Of a stretch of 64,000 nucleotides of DNA, positions 1 through 7,704 are shown one piece after another. A program made the translations under genes and the position numbers. This stretch comes from Micromonospora sp. WMMD1102 (GTDB lineage: Bacteria; Actinomycetota; Actinomycetes; Mycobacteriales; Micromonosporaceae): positions 248,001 through 312,000 of the forward strand of contig NZ_JARUBN010000001.1 of the NCBI RefSeq assembly GCF_029626265.1, given 5' to 3'. Under the pieces are notes generated by a model. That model saw only the letters and a list, made by a program, of their open reading frames with translations, was not told where the DNA came from and did no database searches. Within the stretch, counting starts at the first letter, position 1; every line of letters starts with the position of its first letter.

Positions 1-263
1 CCGAGGCAGCCGCAGACCAGTAACACCAGGACGGCCGCGCCGGCGATTCCGGCGATCGTCAGCCGGCGCCGCCGCCGGGCGGCGGGGTCCGGCACGGCAC
101 GCTGCCCGGCGGGGTCCGGCACGGCACGCTGCCCGGCCGGGTCGGGCCGGCTCTGCTGCCCGGCCGGTCGGTCGGAGCCGGCCGGCGCGTCCGCGGGTAC
201 GTCGGCCGTCCGGGCGGCGCTGCCCGGCTCGTCGGCGGCGTGGGTGCTCGACTCGTCCGTCAC
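1..263 (-). CDS. Membrane-anchored protein, N-terminal part only
   Basis: The gene starts with GTG at 263 and runs off the left edge, so only about 87 residues are visible. The first 65 or so are hydrophilic and rich in Pro, Ala, Asp and Gln, including two tandem copies of a nine-residue block (GQRAVPDPA). A run of arginines then leads into a hydrophobic segment (LTIAGIAGAAVLVLLVCGC). This order, a disordered cytoplasmic tail, a positive stop and one transmembrane helix, suggests a protein anchored with its C-terminal domain outside. The function cannot be told from this piece. The start could lie upstream, since the frame stays open. Confidence 0.55.
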   Translation of the reverse strand, partial: MTDESSTHAADEPGSAARTADVPADAPAGSDRPAGQQSRPDPAGQRAVPDPAGQRAVPDPAARRRRRLTIAGIAGAAVLVLLVCGCL

Positions 264-310
264 GCACCCAGTGAAGCACCGGAACGCGATCCGGGCATCC
301 CCGGCGGGGC

Positions 311-382
311 ACCGTGCCGGCCTTGGGTTGGGCGTGCCGGTCCTCGGTTAGGCGTGCCGGCCTTCGGTTGGGCGTGCCGGTC
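311..382. repeat. 20-bp tandem repeat, about 3.5 copies
   Basis: Imperfect 20-bp units of the form GGCGTGCCGGYCYTCGGTTG follow one another from 311 into the stop codon of the TldE-type gene. It fills the space between that stop and the start of the left-edge gene. It is probably a replication-slippage repeat; no hairpin stronger than the base composition predicts is evident. Confidence 0.6.
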
Positions 383-1787
383 AGCCGGAGGCGCCGCCGG
401 TGAAGTTCCAGGAGGCGAGCCGAAGCGGCGGTGCCGACCACCACGCGTTGCTGAAGGTCTGCGACTGCAACGAGGCGTACCGGCCGATCCCGAGTACGGC
501 TCCGGGGGCGAGCGCCTGCGGGTAGGACTGGGTGAACCGGAAGTTCTGCACCGCGGCGGTCACCTCACCGTCCTCGACCAGCCACACCCCGTTGCGGGTG
601 AGCCCGGTGACGACCAGGCTCTTCGGCTCGAGGACCCGGGTGTACCAGAAGTCGGTGACCAGCAGCCCGCGCCGGACCTGTGTGACAAGCGCGGCGGTGT
701 CAGTGTCCACCACCGGCCCGGAGACCTCGGCCGGTCCGGAGACCTCGCCCGGGGTGGCCGCGCCCTCCGTCGTCGGGGCCGGCACGAGCCCGAGGTGCAG
801 CGGGATGGCGCCCATGGCGGCGCCGCCCGGCACGGCGTGCCCGGTCGAGCCGCTGCCCGCCTCGGCGGCGGTACGCCGGTCGTGCGAGACCGTCCGGGTG
901 ACGCCCTGCTCGACAAGCGCGACCGGGGTCCGGCCGGTGCCCTCGGCGTCGAACGGCAGGGCCGGGCTGGCCAGCGCGTCGTCCAGCAGGGTCACCGACC
1001 GGTCGAACTGTTCCGCACCGGGCACCGCGAACGAGCGCTGCTCGTTGTACGCCTTGCCGTTGAAGCCGTACATCGCGAGGTTCTGCAACAAGTCGACGAC
1101 GGCGCTCGGCTCCAGCACCACCTCGTAGCGCCCCGGGGGAAGTTCGACCGGGGCGACTCCGGCCCGCGCCTTCACCGACGCCCGTGCCCCGAGTACGCCG
1201 CCGTGCAGGTCGGCGAGGCGGACCGAGCCCACCCGGGCCACCCCGTCGGCACCGCCGCACCGGGCGATCCCGTCCATCATCGCCTCGGTGTGCCGCCCGG
1301 TGGCCGAGTGCCCGGCCGTGTTGGCGAACGCCCCCTCCCGCCGCCCGGTACGGCAGTAGCCGGCCGCCTCCAGCCCGCCGACCGCGTCGACGAAGTCGCG
1401 TACCCGCTCGGCCCGCTGCTCCGGCCCGGCGGTCGCGGTCGCCTCGTCCCAGTTGCCGCTGCCGTCCACCGCACCCGGCGGGACCAGCCCCGGCCAGCCC
1501 GGGTCGGGCGGGCAGTGCCGGACCGCCGCGACGGTACGTTCGACCAGGCCGCGTACGCCCTCGTCACCGACCACCGTGGACACGGCGGTGGCGGTACGCC
1601 CGTCCAGGTGCAGCCGCAGTCGCACAGTGGTGGCGACGTCGGCCAGGTTCTGGTGGATGAAGGAGTTGGCGAACCGGGTCAGCGCCAGTTCGGCGTGCTC
1701 GACACCGACCTCCGCCTCGGCGCCCGGCCCGGCCACCTGGCGGACCAGCTCGACGACCCGGCCGGCGAGGTCCAGTGGGGATGTCAT
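381..1787 (-). CDS. TldE/PmbA-like partner of the TldD protease
   Basis: This 468-residue protein belongs to the TldD/PmbA family, whose members act as a heterodimeric metalloprotease that trims peptides and unfolded chains. No HExxxH zinc motif is visible, as expected for the non-catalytic TldE/PmbA subunit, and the C-terminal half has the family's Gly/Ser-rich beta-strand pattern. The ATG at 1787 overlaps the upstream tldD stop by four bases (ATGA), so the two are translationally coupled and made in equal amounts. In other bacteria the pair matures ribosomal peptides or degrades antitoxins; nothing here identifies the substrate. Confidence 0.85.
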   Translation of the reverse strand: MTSPLDLAGRVVELVRQVAGPGAEAEVGVEHAELALTRFANSFIHQNLADVATTVRLRLHLDGRTATAVSTVVGDEGVRGLVERTVAAVRHCPPDPGWPGLVPPGAVDGSGNWDEATATAGPEQRAERVRDFVDAVGGLEAAGYCRTGRREGAFANTAGHSATGRHTEAMMDGIARCGGADGVARVGSVRLADLHGGVLGARASVKARAGVAPVELPPGRYEVVLEPSAVVDLLQNLAMYGFNGKAYNEQRSFAVPGAEQFDRSVTLLDDALASPALPFDAEGTGRTPVALVEQGVTRTVSHDRRTAAEAGSGSTGHAVPGGAAMGAIPLHLGLVPAPTTEGAATPGEVSGPAEVSGPVVDTDTAALVTQVRRGLLVTDFWYTRVLEPKSLVVTGLTRNGVWLVEDGEVTAAVQNFRFTQSYPQALAPGAVLGIGRYASLQSQTFSNAWWSAPPLRLASWNFTGGASG

Positions 1788-3220
1788 CCGCGTACTCCGA
1801 TCCGGACGTTCGTGAACCGGGCGGGTGCGGCGGGATGGCCGGTGTGCCCGACCTGGCCCGGCTGCCCCTTGCCGCAGTTCGGGGTGCCCCAGGCGACCGT
1901 CTCCGAGGAGAGCATGTCCATCGACCGCCAGAACTGCGGTCCGATCCCGGTGTATGTCGGGTTGCGCAGCATCCGGCCCCGCCGACCGTTCTTGACCTCC
2001 CAGCCGACCTCGCAGCCGAACTGGAAGTTGAGCCGCTTGTCGTCGATCGACCAGGAGCGGTTGAGGTCCATCAGCACACCGTCGTCGGTGGCCGCGATTA
2101 TCTCGTCCAGGGTGTGCGGTCCCGGTTCCAGCCCGACGTTCGTCATCCGCACCATCGGCAGCCGGGCCCAGCCGTCGGACCGGACACTGCCGGCGTAGTC
2201 GAGGCCGGCGATGGCCGCCGAGTCCCGCCCGGCGAGCGTGCCGACCCAGCGGCCCTCCCGGACCGCGTCCCGCTTGGCCGCCGGGGTCCCCTCGTCGTCG
2301 AAGCCGAAGCTGCCGAGCGCGCCGGGGATCGTCGGGTCGATCGTGACGTTCATCAGCTCGGAGCCGTACCGCAGCGCGCCGAGCTGGTCCAGGTCGAGCC
2401 AGGAGGTACCGGCGAACGCCGCCTCCCAGCCGAGGATCCGGTCGAGCTCGATGGCGTGCCCGACCGACTCGTGGATCTGCAACGCCATCTGCTCGCCGCC
2501 GAGGATCAGGGTGGTCTCGCCGGCCGGGCAGAGCGGCGCGGTGACGAGTTCCCGGGCCTCCTCGGCGATCCGGGCGGCGTGCGCGGCAAGGTCGAGCGAG
2601 TCGACAAGCTCCCAGCCCTGGGTGCCGTACTGCCCCCGGTAGCTGGGGTAGGAGCGACGCTGGGTCTCGCCGTCGCCGATCACCGTCGCCGAGATCCCGG
2701 CCCCGGACTCCCGGATGTGCTGGTCGATCCGGTGCCCCTCGCTGGAGACGAACCACTTGCGGGTGTCCCAGATCTGGTAGAGCCCCTCGGCCAGGTCGGC
2801 GCCGTGTTCCCGGGACGTGCCGGTGGCGCGTACCAGCAGGTCGCCCTTGTCCGACAGCGGCACCGCGAGCGGGTCGACCGCGCACGGCGAGGCCCACGAC
2901 CCCGTGCTGGCCGGCGCCGCCAGCAGGTTGCTGCCGGGACCGGGGACCCGGCCACTCGCGGCGGCGATCCGCGCGGCCCGCTCACCCGCCGCCCGAGCCG
3001 CCGACTCGGCCAGATCGGGTACGGCGTAGAAGCCCCAGCCCGAGCCAACGAGTGCGCGTACCCCGATCCCGGCACTCTCGACCTGGGTGACGGACTCGAT
3101 CTCGCCGTTGCGCGCGGACATCGACTCGTACCGCTGGTGCATCACCCGCGCGTCGGCGTACCGGGCTCCCGCGTCGAGGGCGGCCCGCACCGCCGCCGTC
3201 GCCACGTCGAACTCGGCCAT
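1784..3220 (-). CDS. tldD: TldD-type metalloprotease subunit
   Basis: This is the catalytic subunit of a TldD/TldE protease, about 478 residues long. The motif HESVGH near residue 250 is the HExxxH zinc site, and the acidic residue after it (HAIELD) fits the third ligand. The C-terminal half has the conserved RNPTYTGIG and GTPNCGKGQP blocks. I chose the ATG at 3220 over the one at 3226 because a GAGGAG ribosome site sits six bases before it and abuts the other. It is the first gene of a two-gene operon with the TldE-like gene. Confidence 0.9.
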   Translation of the reverse strand: MAEFDVATAAVRAALDAGARYADARVMHQRYESMSARNGEIESVTQVESAGIGVRALVGSGWGFYAVPDLAESAARAAGERAARIAAASGRVPGPGSNLLAAPASTGSWASPCAVDPLAVPLSDKGDLLVRATGTSREHGADLAEGLYQIWDTRKWFVSSEGHRIDQHIRESGAGISATVIGDGETQRRSYPSYRGQYGTQGWELVDSLDLAAHAARIAEEARELVTAPLCPAGETTLILGGEQMALQIHESVGHAIELDRILGWEAAFAGTSWLDLDQLGALRYGSELMNVTIDPTIPGALGSFGFDDEGTPAAKRDAVREGRWVGTLAGRDSAAIAGLDYAGSVRSDGWARLPMVRMTNVGLEPGPHTLDEIIAATDDGVLMDLNRSWSIDDKRLNFQFGCEVGWEVKNGRRGRMLRNPTYTGIGPQFWRSMDMLSSETVAWGTPNCGKGQPGQVGHTGHPAAPARFTNVRIGVRG

Positions 3221-3315
3221 CGGCATCTCCTCGTCGTGCTCGCCCGTCGTGGTGAGCCACCGTCCGGTTCGGCCGGACGGCGGATCATGGGACGACCCTA
3301 TGCGAGGAGCGGGTG

Positions 3316-3870
3316 TCAGCGCCCGGGGAGTAACTCCGCCGGTCGGATTTCCGCCACAACCGGCTCGGCGAGCCGCAGCGAGTCACCCGGCTCGGCCACC
3401 GCGTGCTCGACGTAATGGGAGCCGTCGAGACGGTGCAGCCGCAGGGTGCCGGTCTCCTGTTCGACGAGCAGATACCAGGGGATCCGGGCGGTGGCGTAGT
3501 AGTGCATCTTCAGCACCTTGTCGGTGGCCGCGTTGCCGGGCGAGATGATCTCGCAGACCAGCCGGACCGCCGTACCGTCGACGACCGGATCATCGAAATC
3601 GATCTCGCCGACGACCACCAGGTCCGGGATCGGGATCCGGCCCGATCGCAACCGGACGTTCACCGCCTCCAGCACGTGCAGCCCGACGGCCTCGGCGCCG
3701 GGTTCCAGCGCGTTGCCGAGCTGACGCCAGATGTGCTGGTGGCGCGGGGTGGGGGCAGGTGTCACGTGGAGGCTCCCGTCGAAGAGTTCGACGCGATCCC
3801 GGGTCTCGCCCAGGGCGAGGTACTCCGCTTCGGTCCACGGCCCGCCGTGCTCGAACACCGCTGCGGTCAT
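3316..3870 (-). CDS. Uma2 family endonuclease (DUF820-like)
   Basis: This 184-residue protein has the Uma2/DUF820 layout: an N-terminal WTEAEYLAL segment, then RVELFDG, the PDLVVVGEIDFDD strand, and a CEIISPGNAATDKVLK block. The acidic residues and the E-x-S-P segment are those of the PD-(D/E)XK nuclease core. The ATG at 3870 has a GGAGGGG site just upstream. Such genes are numerous in actinomycetes and their role is unknown, though many sit near mobile or toxin-antitoxin genes, as here. A 5' fragment of a related gene lies at 4576-4752. Confidence 0.85.
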   Translation of the reverse strand: MTAAVFEHGGPWTEAEYLALGETRDRVELFDGSLHVTPAPTPRHQHIWRQLGNALEPGAEAVGLHVLEAVNVRLRSGRIPIPDLVVVGEIDFDDPVVDGTAVRLVCEIISPGNAATDKVLKMHYYATARIPWYLLVEQETGTLRLHRLDGSHYVEHAVAEPGDSLRLAEPVVAEIRPAELLPGR

Positions 3871-3965
3871 GGTCCCCTCCGGTCCGTCGTCGTGATCTCG
3901 CTGGTCCGCCTCCGGTACGGCTCCAGTCTGCCGCACACCCAGTGGCTTCGTCGGCGGCGGCGAGA

Positions 3966-3984
3966 TGGTACCGCGTGGTACAGT
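3966..3984 (+). promoter_or_regulatory. Candidate operator and promoter of the Phd/RelE pair
   Basis: Two TGGTAC copies (3966-3971 and 3976-3981) lie exactly ten bases apart, one helical turn. The second overlaps a -10-like TACAGT (3979-3984) that ends seven bases before the antitoxin ATG. This fits a leaderless transcript repressed by its own antitoxin, which is the usual control of Phd/YefM-RelE operons. The assignment is inferred from spacing only. Confidence 0.45.
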
Positions 3985-3991
3985 GCGGTGC

Positions 3992-4291
3992 ATGACGAGG
4001 ATCACGCTGCGGGAGTTCCGCGATGGCGCGGGTCGAGTGCTGGACGGAGTCGAGCGCACCGGCGAGCCAGTCATCATCACCAAGTACGAACGGCCCGTGG
4101 CCGTCCTGGTCGGCATCGACGAGTGGGAAGAGATCGAGGCGTTCCGAGACCGTCGGGACGCTGCGGTGATCGCCCGTTCCCGCGCCGAGGGGCAGTTCGT
4201 GCCGCTGTCAGCGGCGCTGGAGTCGCTCGGGGTCGATCCACGCGAGGTGGAGGCGCTGCTGGCCGACCGGGCCGGCGGCGAGGCGGCGTGA
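3992..4291 (+). CDS. Phd/YefM family antitoxin
   Basis: This 99-residue protein starts at the ATG at 3992. The N-terminal half (TRITLREFRDGAGRVLDGV, then EPVIITKYERPVAVLVGIDE) is the Phd/YefM fold that dimerises and binds DNA. The C-terminal half is charged and probably wraps the toxin. The stop overlaps the start of the downstream toxin by four bases. No Shine-Dalgarno site is apparent, in keeping with the leaderless promoter placed just upstream. An in-frame ATG at 3965 exists, but it would put the -10 box inside the gene. Confidence 0.88.
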   Translation: MTRITLREFRDGAGRVLDGVERTGEPVIITKYERPVAVLVGIDEWEEIEAFRDRRDAAVIARSRAEGQFVPLSAALESLGVDPREVEALLADRAGGEAA

Positions 4292-4530
4292 AGGTCCAGA
4301 TCGACCGGGACGTGCTGGTCTGGCTGCACAGGCAGCCCCGGAACGTCTTCCTGACCGTCCTGAGCGCGATCCTCGGCCTGGTCTCCGACCCTGTCCCACA
4401 GAACTCGACCGAGATGCGCGACGGATCCGGGCGTCGATTGCGCGTCGGGGACTACCGGGTCCTCTACCGCCTCGACGGCGACGAGTTGACCATCCACGCC
4501 GTCGGGCACCGCAAGGACGTCTACTCATGA
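4288..4530 (+). CDS. RelE/ParE superfamily toxin
   Basis: This 80-residue toxin starts with GTG at 4288, overlapping the antitoxin stop as GTGA. The C-terminal half, with RRLRVGDYRVLYRL followed by TIHAVGHRKDVYS, is the RelE/ParE core: a basic strand, the DYRVLY strand and the final His-Arg-Lys-x-x-Tyr end typical of mRNA-cutting RelE members. The N-terminus (IDRDVLVWLHRQP) is the usual first helix. It most likely cleaves mRNA at the ribosome when free of the antitoxin; a ParE-like gyrase target cannot be excluded. Confidence 0.86.
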   Translation: MKVQIDRDVLVWLHRQPRNVFLTVLSAILGLVSDPVPQNSTEMRDGSGRRLRVGDYRVLYRLDGDELTIHAVGHRKDVYS

Positions 4531-4575
4531 ACCACCCTGGTCCCACGCCTTGTCCGACCGCAACGGGCTTGACGG

Positions 4576-4752
4576 TCAAGGGTCGCCGATCGGGCGGTCG
4601 TACGACGGCGGTGGTGGCCTTGACCCTGAAGGCTCGGCCCTGTGCCCTGCCGGCGCCGAGCCGTTTCCGGTCGGCTCGCTGACGCCCACCGGTGGTGGTC
4701 CCCGACGGGGCGCGCCGTACGGCATACCGTGCTCGAACACCGCCGCAATCAT
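4576..4752 (-). pseudogene. Decayed 5' fragment of a second Uma2 gene
   Basis: A short open frame starts at ATG 4752 with MIAAVFEHG, nearly identical to the MTAAVFEHG start of the Uma2 gene at 3870. The DNA match covers about 35 bases, including the ribosome site. After the ninth residue the similarity is lost and the frame becomes a Pro/Gly/Ser-rich string that stops at 4576, with none of the nuclease motifs. I read it as the remnant of a duplicated Uma2 gene. The rest of 4531-4948 holds no other gene I can support. Confidence 0.5.
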
Positions 4753-4948
4753 GGTCCTCCGGTCGCGGCGTCTCGATCACGGTGTCTCGACGCGCAGCAA
4801 CTCGCCTTGAGCTGTTCGACCCGCCTCAATTGCCGGTTTGGTTGCGAGTCGCGAGCATCCCGGATCGTTTCTTGGATTGACGGTGGGTGCCGGGGTGTGG
4901 CGGCTGGGTTGGTGTTGCCCGGTTTGTGGTCACCAGTTGTAACCACTC

Positions 4949-4976
4949 TTTACAGCTGATCTCCAGGGTCTATAGA
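4949..4976 (+). promoter_or_regulatory. Candidate promoter of the truncated secreted protein
   Basis: TTTACA at 4949-4954 and TATAGA at 4971-4976 are 16 bases apart and resemble a housekeeping sigma promoter. Just upstream, GTGGT and ACCAC (from about 4926 to 4946) form a small inverted repeat. The downstream coding start is about 40 bases away. Confidence 0.45.
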
Positions 4977-5015
4977 GTCTGCGCGCTGTCACGTCTTGAC
5001 CACGGGGGGTTGTCG

Positions 5016-6089
5016 GTGGTTGTCGGTCGTGTGTGGACGTTGCCGCGTCCTTGGTGGGTGCGTGATGGGTGGCGGGCTCGGCTCGCGGTGGCGGTCGTGG
5101 TGGTTGTCGGTGCCGCTCTGGTGCCTGTTGTGGCTGGTGAGCGGCCGGTGTCGGCGCGGGTGGGCTGTGTGGGGGAGGCTGCGTCGGAGGGGCAGGCGGT
5201 GGCGGCTGCGCAGGTGTGTGATGGGCCGGTGGTGGTGGGGTCGTCGCGGTCGGAGTTCGGGCGGGTGGTGGCGCAGCCGGGTGGGGGTTTGACGTTCGAG
5301 TCCGGGGTGGTGCCGTTGTGGGCGCGTCGGGCGGACGGTACGTGGGCGGATGTGGATCTGCGTCTTTCCCGGGGTGGGGATGGTCGGTTGCGGCCGGCGG
5401 TCTCGGTCGCGGACGTGGTGTTCTCCAGCGGTGGCAGTGGTCCGTTGGTGTCGCTGACCCGGGAGGGGCGCACGTTCACCGTGGGTTGGCCCGCGTCTCT
5501 GCCGGCGCCTTCGGTGTCGGGTGACACTGCCGTCTATGCCGAGGTGTTGCCGGGTGTGGATTTGACGGTGCGGGCGATTCGGACGGGGTTTTCGCATCTG
5601 TTGGTGGTGAAGACGCCGCAGGCGGCGGCGAGTCCGGCGGTGCGGCAGATCCGTTTTGATCTGGGCGGTGATGTTCGGGCGGTGGGTTTGCCGGATGGGT
5701 CGTTGAGGGCCCAGGTGGATGCTCGGGTGGTGGCGTCTGCGGAGCCTGCGGTGATGTGGAACTCGGCCGGTCAGGCACCACCTGCGGGGCGTGGTTCGGC
5801 TGCGGTGGGGGAGTCGACGGCCGAGGGTCCGGCTGGTGGGGCGCAGTCGGCGCCGGTGGGTACGGCGGTGACGGCTGATGGTGATCTGGTGCTGACGCCG
5901 GATGCGGGGATGTTGTCGGGTGGGCCGGAGGTGTTTCCGGTGTTCATCGATCCGGAGTGGTCGGTGCGGCAGAACCGGTGGGCGTATGCGAGTGATGACG
6001 GGTGTACGAACACTGATTACACGCGGGCGCGGATGGGTTACAGCCCGGAGATCGCCTTCGAGGGCCGGCTCACCCCGGCCAACAACTGA
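5016..6089 (+). CDS. Truncated N-terminal part of a large secreted (RHS/LamG-type) protein
   Basis: About 357 residues. A basic, tryptophan-containing start leads into a signal peptide (RARLAVAVVVVVGAALVPVVAGERPVSA). A beta-rich region follows with phrases such as ADGTWADVDL, VYAEVLPGVDLTVRA and EVFPVFIDPEWSV, as seen at the N-terminus of very large actinomycete wall-associated RHS or LamG/DNRLRE proteins (recalled family resemblance). Those proteins usually continue for many hundreds of residues; here the frame ends shortly after RARMGYSPE with an unrelated tail. Codon use is unlike the neighbours, with many GGT, GTG and TTG codons. The GTG at 5016, six bases after a G-run, is my choice; TTG 5010 is possible. 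Confidence 0.6.
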   Translation: MVVGRVWTLPRPWWVRDGWRARLAVAVVVVVGAALVPVVAGERPVSARVGCVGEAASEGQAVAAAQVCDGPVVVGSSRSEFGRVVAQPGGGLTFESGVVPLWARRADGTWADVDLRLSRGGDGRLRPAVSVADVVFSSGGSGPLVSLTREGRTFTVGWPASLPAPSVSGDTAVYAEVLPGVDLTVRAIRTGFSHLLVVKTPQAAASPAVRQIRFDLGGDVRAVGLPDGSLRAQVDARVVASAEPAVMWNSAGQAPPAGRGSAAVGESTAEGPAGGAQSAPVGTAVTADGDLVLTPDAGMLSGGPEVFPVFIDPEWSVRQNRWAYASDDGCTNTDYTRARMGYSPEIAFEGRLTPANN

Positions 6090-6127
6090 CCACCTCAACA
6101 ACCAAGATCAGCCGTTAACTTGACACT

Positions 6128-6141
6128 CCCGCGATTGCGGG
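6128..6141. terminator. Weak hairpin between convergent genes
   Basis: CCCGC (6128-6132) and GCGGG (6137-6141) can pair around a four-base loop. The hairpin lies between the end of the truncated secreted protein and the end of the XRE gene. It is short and has no T-run, so it is only a candidate bidirectional terminator. Confidence 0.25.
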
Positions 6142-6146
6142 CCTGG

Positions 6147-6914
6147 TCAGGCGTTGGGGCTTAGGTCCGGTGTCCGGTTGTAACGGTCCATCGTGGCCTT
6201 GTCGGTCGAGGCGTCCTGGAAGACCATCGCCCACGGACCGGTGTTGACGTCCATGTCCTTGCCGAAGCCGACCCACTTGCCGGTCATCCGTCGACCGGTC
6301 GGGTCGACCAGCAGTTGGATCGCCCCGTGGTACCGGCCGCCACGGTAGTAGCCGCTCGGGTCGGTCTGCTCGGTCCAGGTGCCGGTGACGACGTTGCCGT
6401 CGATGCTCAGGTCGATGCTGAGCGAACCTGCCGCGGTGTTCGGCAGGCTGCGTACCGTCAGCCGGTCGCCGTGCTGCAACATGACCACGTAGTGTCGGCC
6501 GACGAACGCCTCGTCCCGGCCGCTGGAGAAGTACTCGTACCGGCTGAGCCAGATGCCCGAGTAGTTGCGGTGCGGGCTGATCTGCGCTGCCGCTGCGCCG
6601 GCAGGAGTTACCGGAGCACTGGTCGGCGGTACGAGATCGTGTCCGCCCTGACCGTCAGGCGAGACGCTGGCATACGCAGCGTCGGCGAAACCCAGCGACT
6701 CTATGGGTAACCCGGTCACCACCTCAAGGGCGCGCGCGTAGACGGGGCGGGGAGTGCCGATGACGCCCGACTCCCATCGCTGTACGAGCCGCTTGTTGGC
6801 GTCGTTCGGCTGACCGGCCCGGCGGCCGGCGTCCTGGATAGCGCGGGCGAAGTCGTCCTGGCTCATCCGCATCCCCAGGCGGACCGCCCGAAGGGCAGTG
6901 TTCGGCGCGCTCAT
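6147..6914 (-). CDS. XRE-family regulator with C-terminal sensory-like domain
   Basis: This 255-residue protein has an N-terminal helix-turn-helix (RLGMRMSQDDFARAIQDAG, then NKRLVQRWESGVIG) of the XRE/Cro type at residues 10-60. A Pro/Ala-rich linker leads to a beta-rich C-terminal domain from about residue 115 (SGIWLSRYEYFSSGRDE, HYVVMLQHGDRLTVRSL, VVTGTWTEQTDPSGYYRGG). That half resembles a small beta-barrel that could bind a ligand, but I do not recognise a specific effector. TACCGT six bases before the ATG suggests leaderless transcription and autoregulation through the repeats next to it. Confidence 0.8.
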   Translation of the reverse strand: MSAPNTALRAVRLGMRMSQDDFARAIQDAGRRAGQPNDANKRLVQRWESGVIGTPRPVYARALEVVTGLPIESLGFADAAYASVSPDGQGGHDLVPPTSAPVTPAGAAAAQISPHRNYSGIWLSRYEYFSSGRDEAFVGRHYVVMLQHGDRLTVRSLPNTAAGSLSIDLSIDGNVVTGTWTEQTDPSGYYRGGRYHGAIQLLVDPTGRRMTGKWVGFGKDMDVNTGPWAMVFQDASTDKATMDRYNRTPDLSPNA

Positions 6915-6963
6915 GACGACACGGTAGCGCCTATGTCGCCGGAATGTCGCCCCAATGCCGACA
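6915..6963 (-). promoter_or_regulatory. Leaderless promoter and candidate operator of the XRE gene
   Basis: On the minus strand TACCGT (6926-6921) ends six bases before the ATG at 6914. Just upstream, ATGTCGCC occurs twice (6933-6940 and 6944-6951, 11-base period), and TGTCG...CGACA forms an inverted repeat ending at 6963. The position over the -35 region suits a repressor site, probably for the XRE protein itself. Confidence 0.4.
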
Positions 6964-7150
6964 CTTCGCCGCCGCCTCTGTCGCCGCGTGGCGTGCTCGC
7001 CTGACGACATGCTGTGGCGAAGCGATCTGGTCTAGACGTGAGGAGCTGCGATGTTGACGAGGACGAGTGGGTGGATCTGGTTGCGGCAGCGGCGGGTGCG
7101 TGACTTCCGGTGGGACGGTCGCCGGTGGGTACGGTGCCGGGGCCGAAGCG

Positions 7151-7519
7151 GTGAGCGCGAAGCTTCCGCACATCCCCGCGCCGGAGATCCCCGAGCTGCC
7201 GGCGGGAACCCTGCTCCGGCTCCGATCCGGGGACTGGTACCACATCCACGACCTGCCCTGCACCGCGTACTGCGACATGACGGTGGCCAAGGTCCATGCC
7301 GGGGTGACGCGGGAGGATCTCGGTCATCTCTGGGTGTGGGTCACCGGGCACGACCATCCGACCTGCTCGTGGGCGTCGGTGGAGCCGCACCCGCCCTGCA
7401 TCGAACTGATGGTCCGGCTCGACGTGCTGCGCCGGGTCGCTGGCCCGGTCGTGCCGGACGCCGACGGTGCCGAGGCGACCGGCGGGGTCGACAGGGACGG
7501 ACCGGAGCGATTTGAATAG
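7151..7519 (+). CDS. Hypothetical protein, Cys/His/Trp-containing
   Basis: This protein of about 122 residues is unrecognised. The central part is well composed (GTLLRLRSGDWYHIHDLPCTAYCDMTV, then HLWVWVTGHDHPTCSW and EPHPPCIELMVRL). It has four cysteines and several histidines that could bind metal, and codon use is normal. I took the GTG at 7151. A different frame starts at ATG 7051 with a strong GAGGAG site and encodes an Arg/Trp-rich peptide that runs into this gene out of frame. Either a separate small protein overlaps here, or one base is missing and the real start is 7051. It is divergent from the XRE regulator. Confidence 0.55.
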   Translation: MSAKLPHIPAPEIPELPAGTLLRLRSGDWYHIHDLPCTAYCDMTVAKVHAGVTREDLGHLWVWVTGHDHPTCSWASVEPHPPCIELMVRLDVLRRVAGPVVPDADGAEATGGVDRDGPERFE

Positions 7520-7574
7520 GGCGGTACGCCGGTCCACCGGCCGGGGGAGCGCGGCGAGCCGGAAAGATCGGCAC

Positions 7575-7620
7575 CTGTAGGTTATTTTCACCCTCTGAAC
7601 TCTGCTGTAGGTTACCTCCA
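7575..7620 (+). promoter_or_regulatory. Direct repeat, candidate operator of the ABC importer operon
   Basis: CTGTAGGTTA occurs at 7575-7584 and 7605-7614, thirty bases apart. The second copy continues to TGTAGGTTACCTCCA, an imperfect dyad with six-base arms. The AT content is well above the surroundings. The site is about 90 bases before the first transporter gene, and the phasing (three turns) suits two bound repressor dimers. The regulator is unknown. Confidence 0.45.
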
Positions 7621-7704
7621 CGCTCCCCGAGGTCGGCTGCGTCGACGCGGACCGGCCGGGCGGGCGGCGGAACGGCTGGCCGGGCAGGAAGAGGAGGGGC
7701 GCTG

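Noticed and set aside
6090-6146. Insertion-sequence end after the truncated secreted protein
   Set aside because: The tail resembles no gene, but no transposase, terminal repeat pair or target duplication could be seen.
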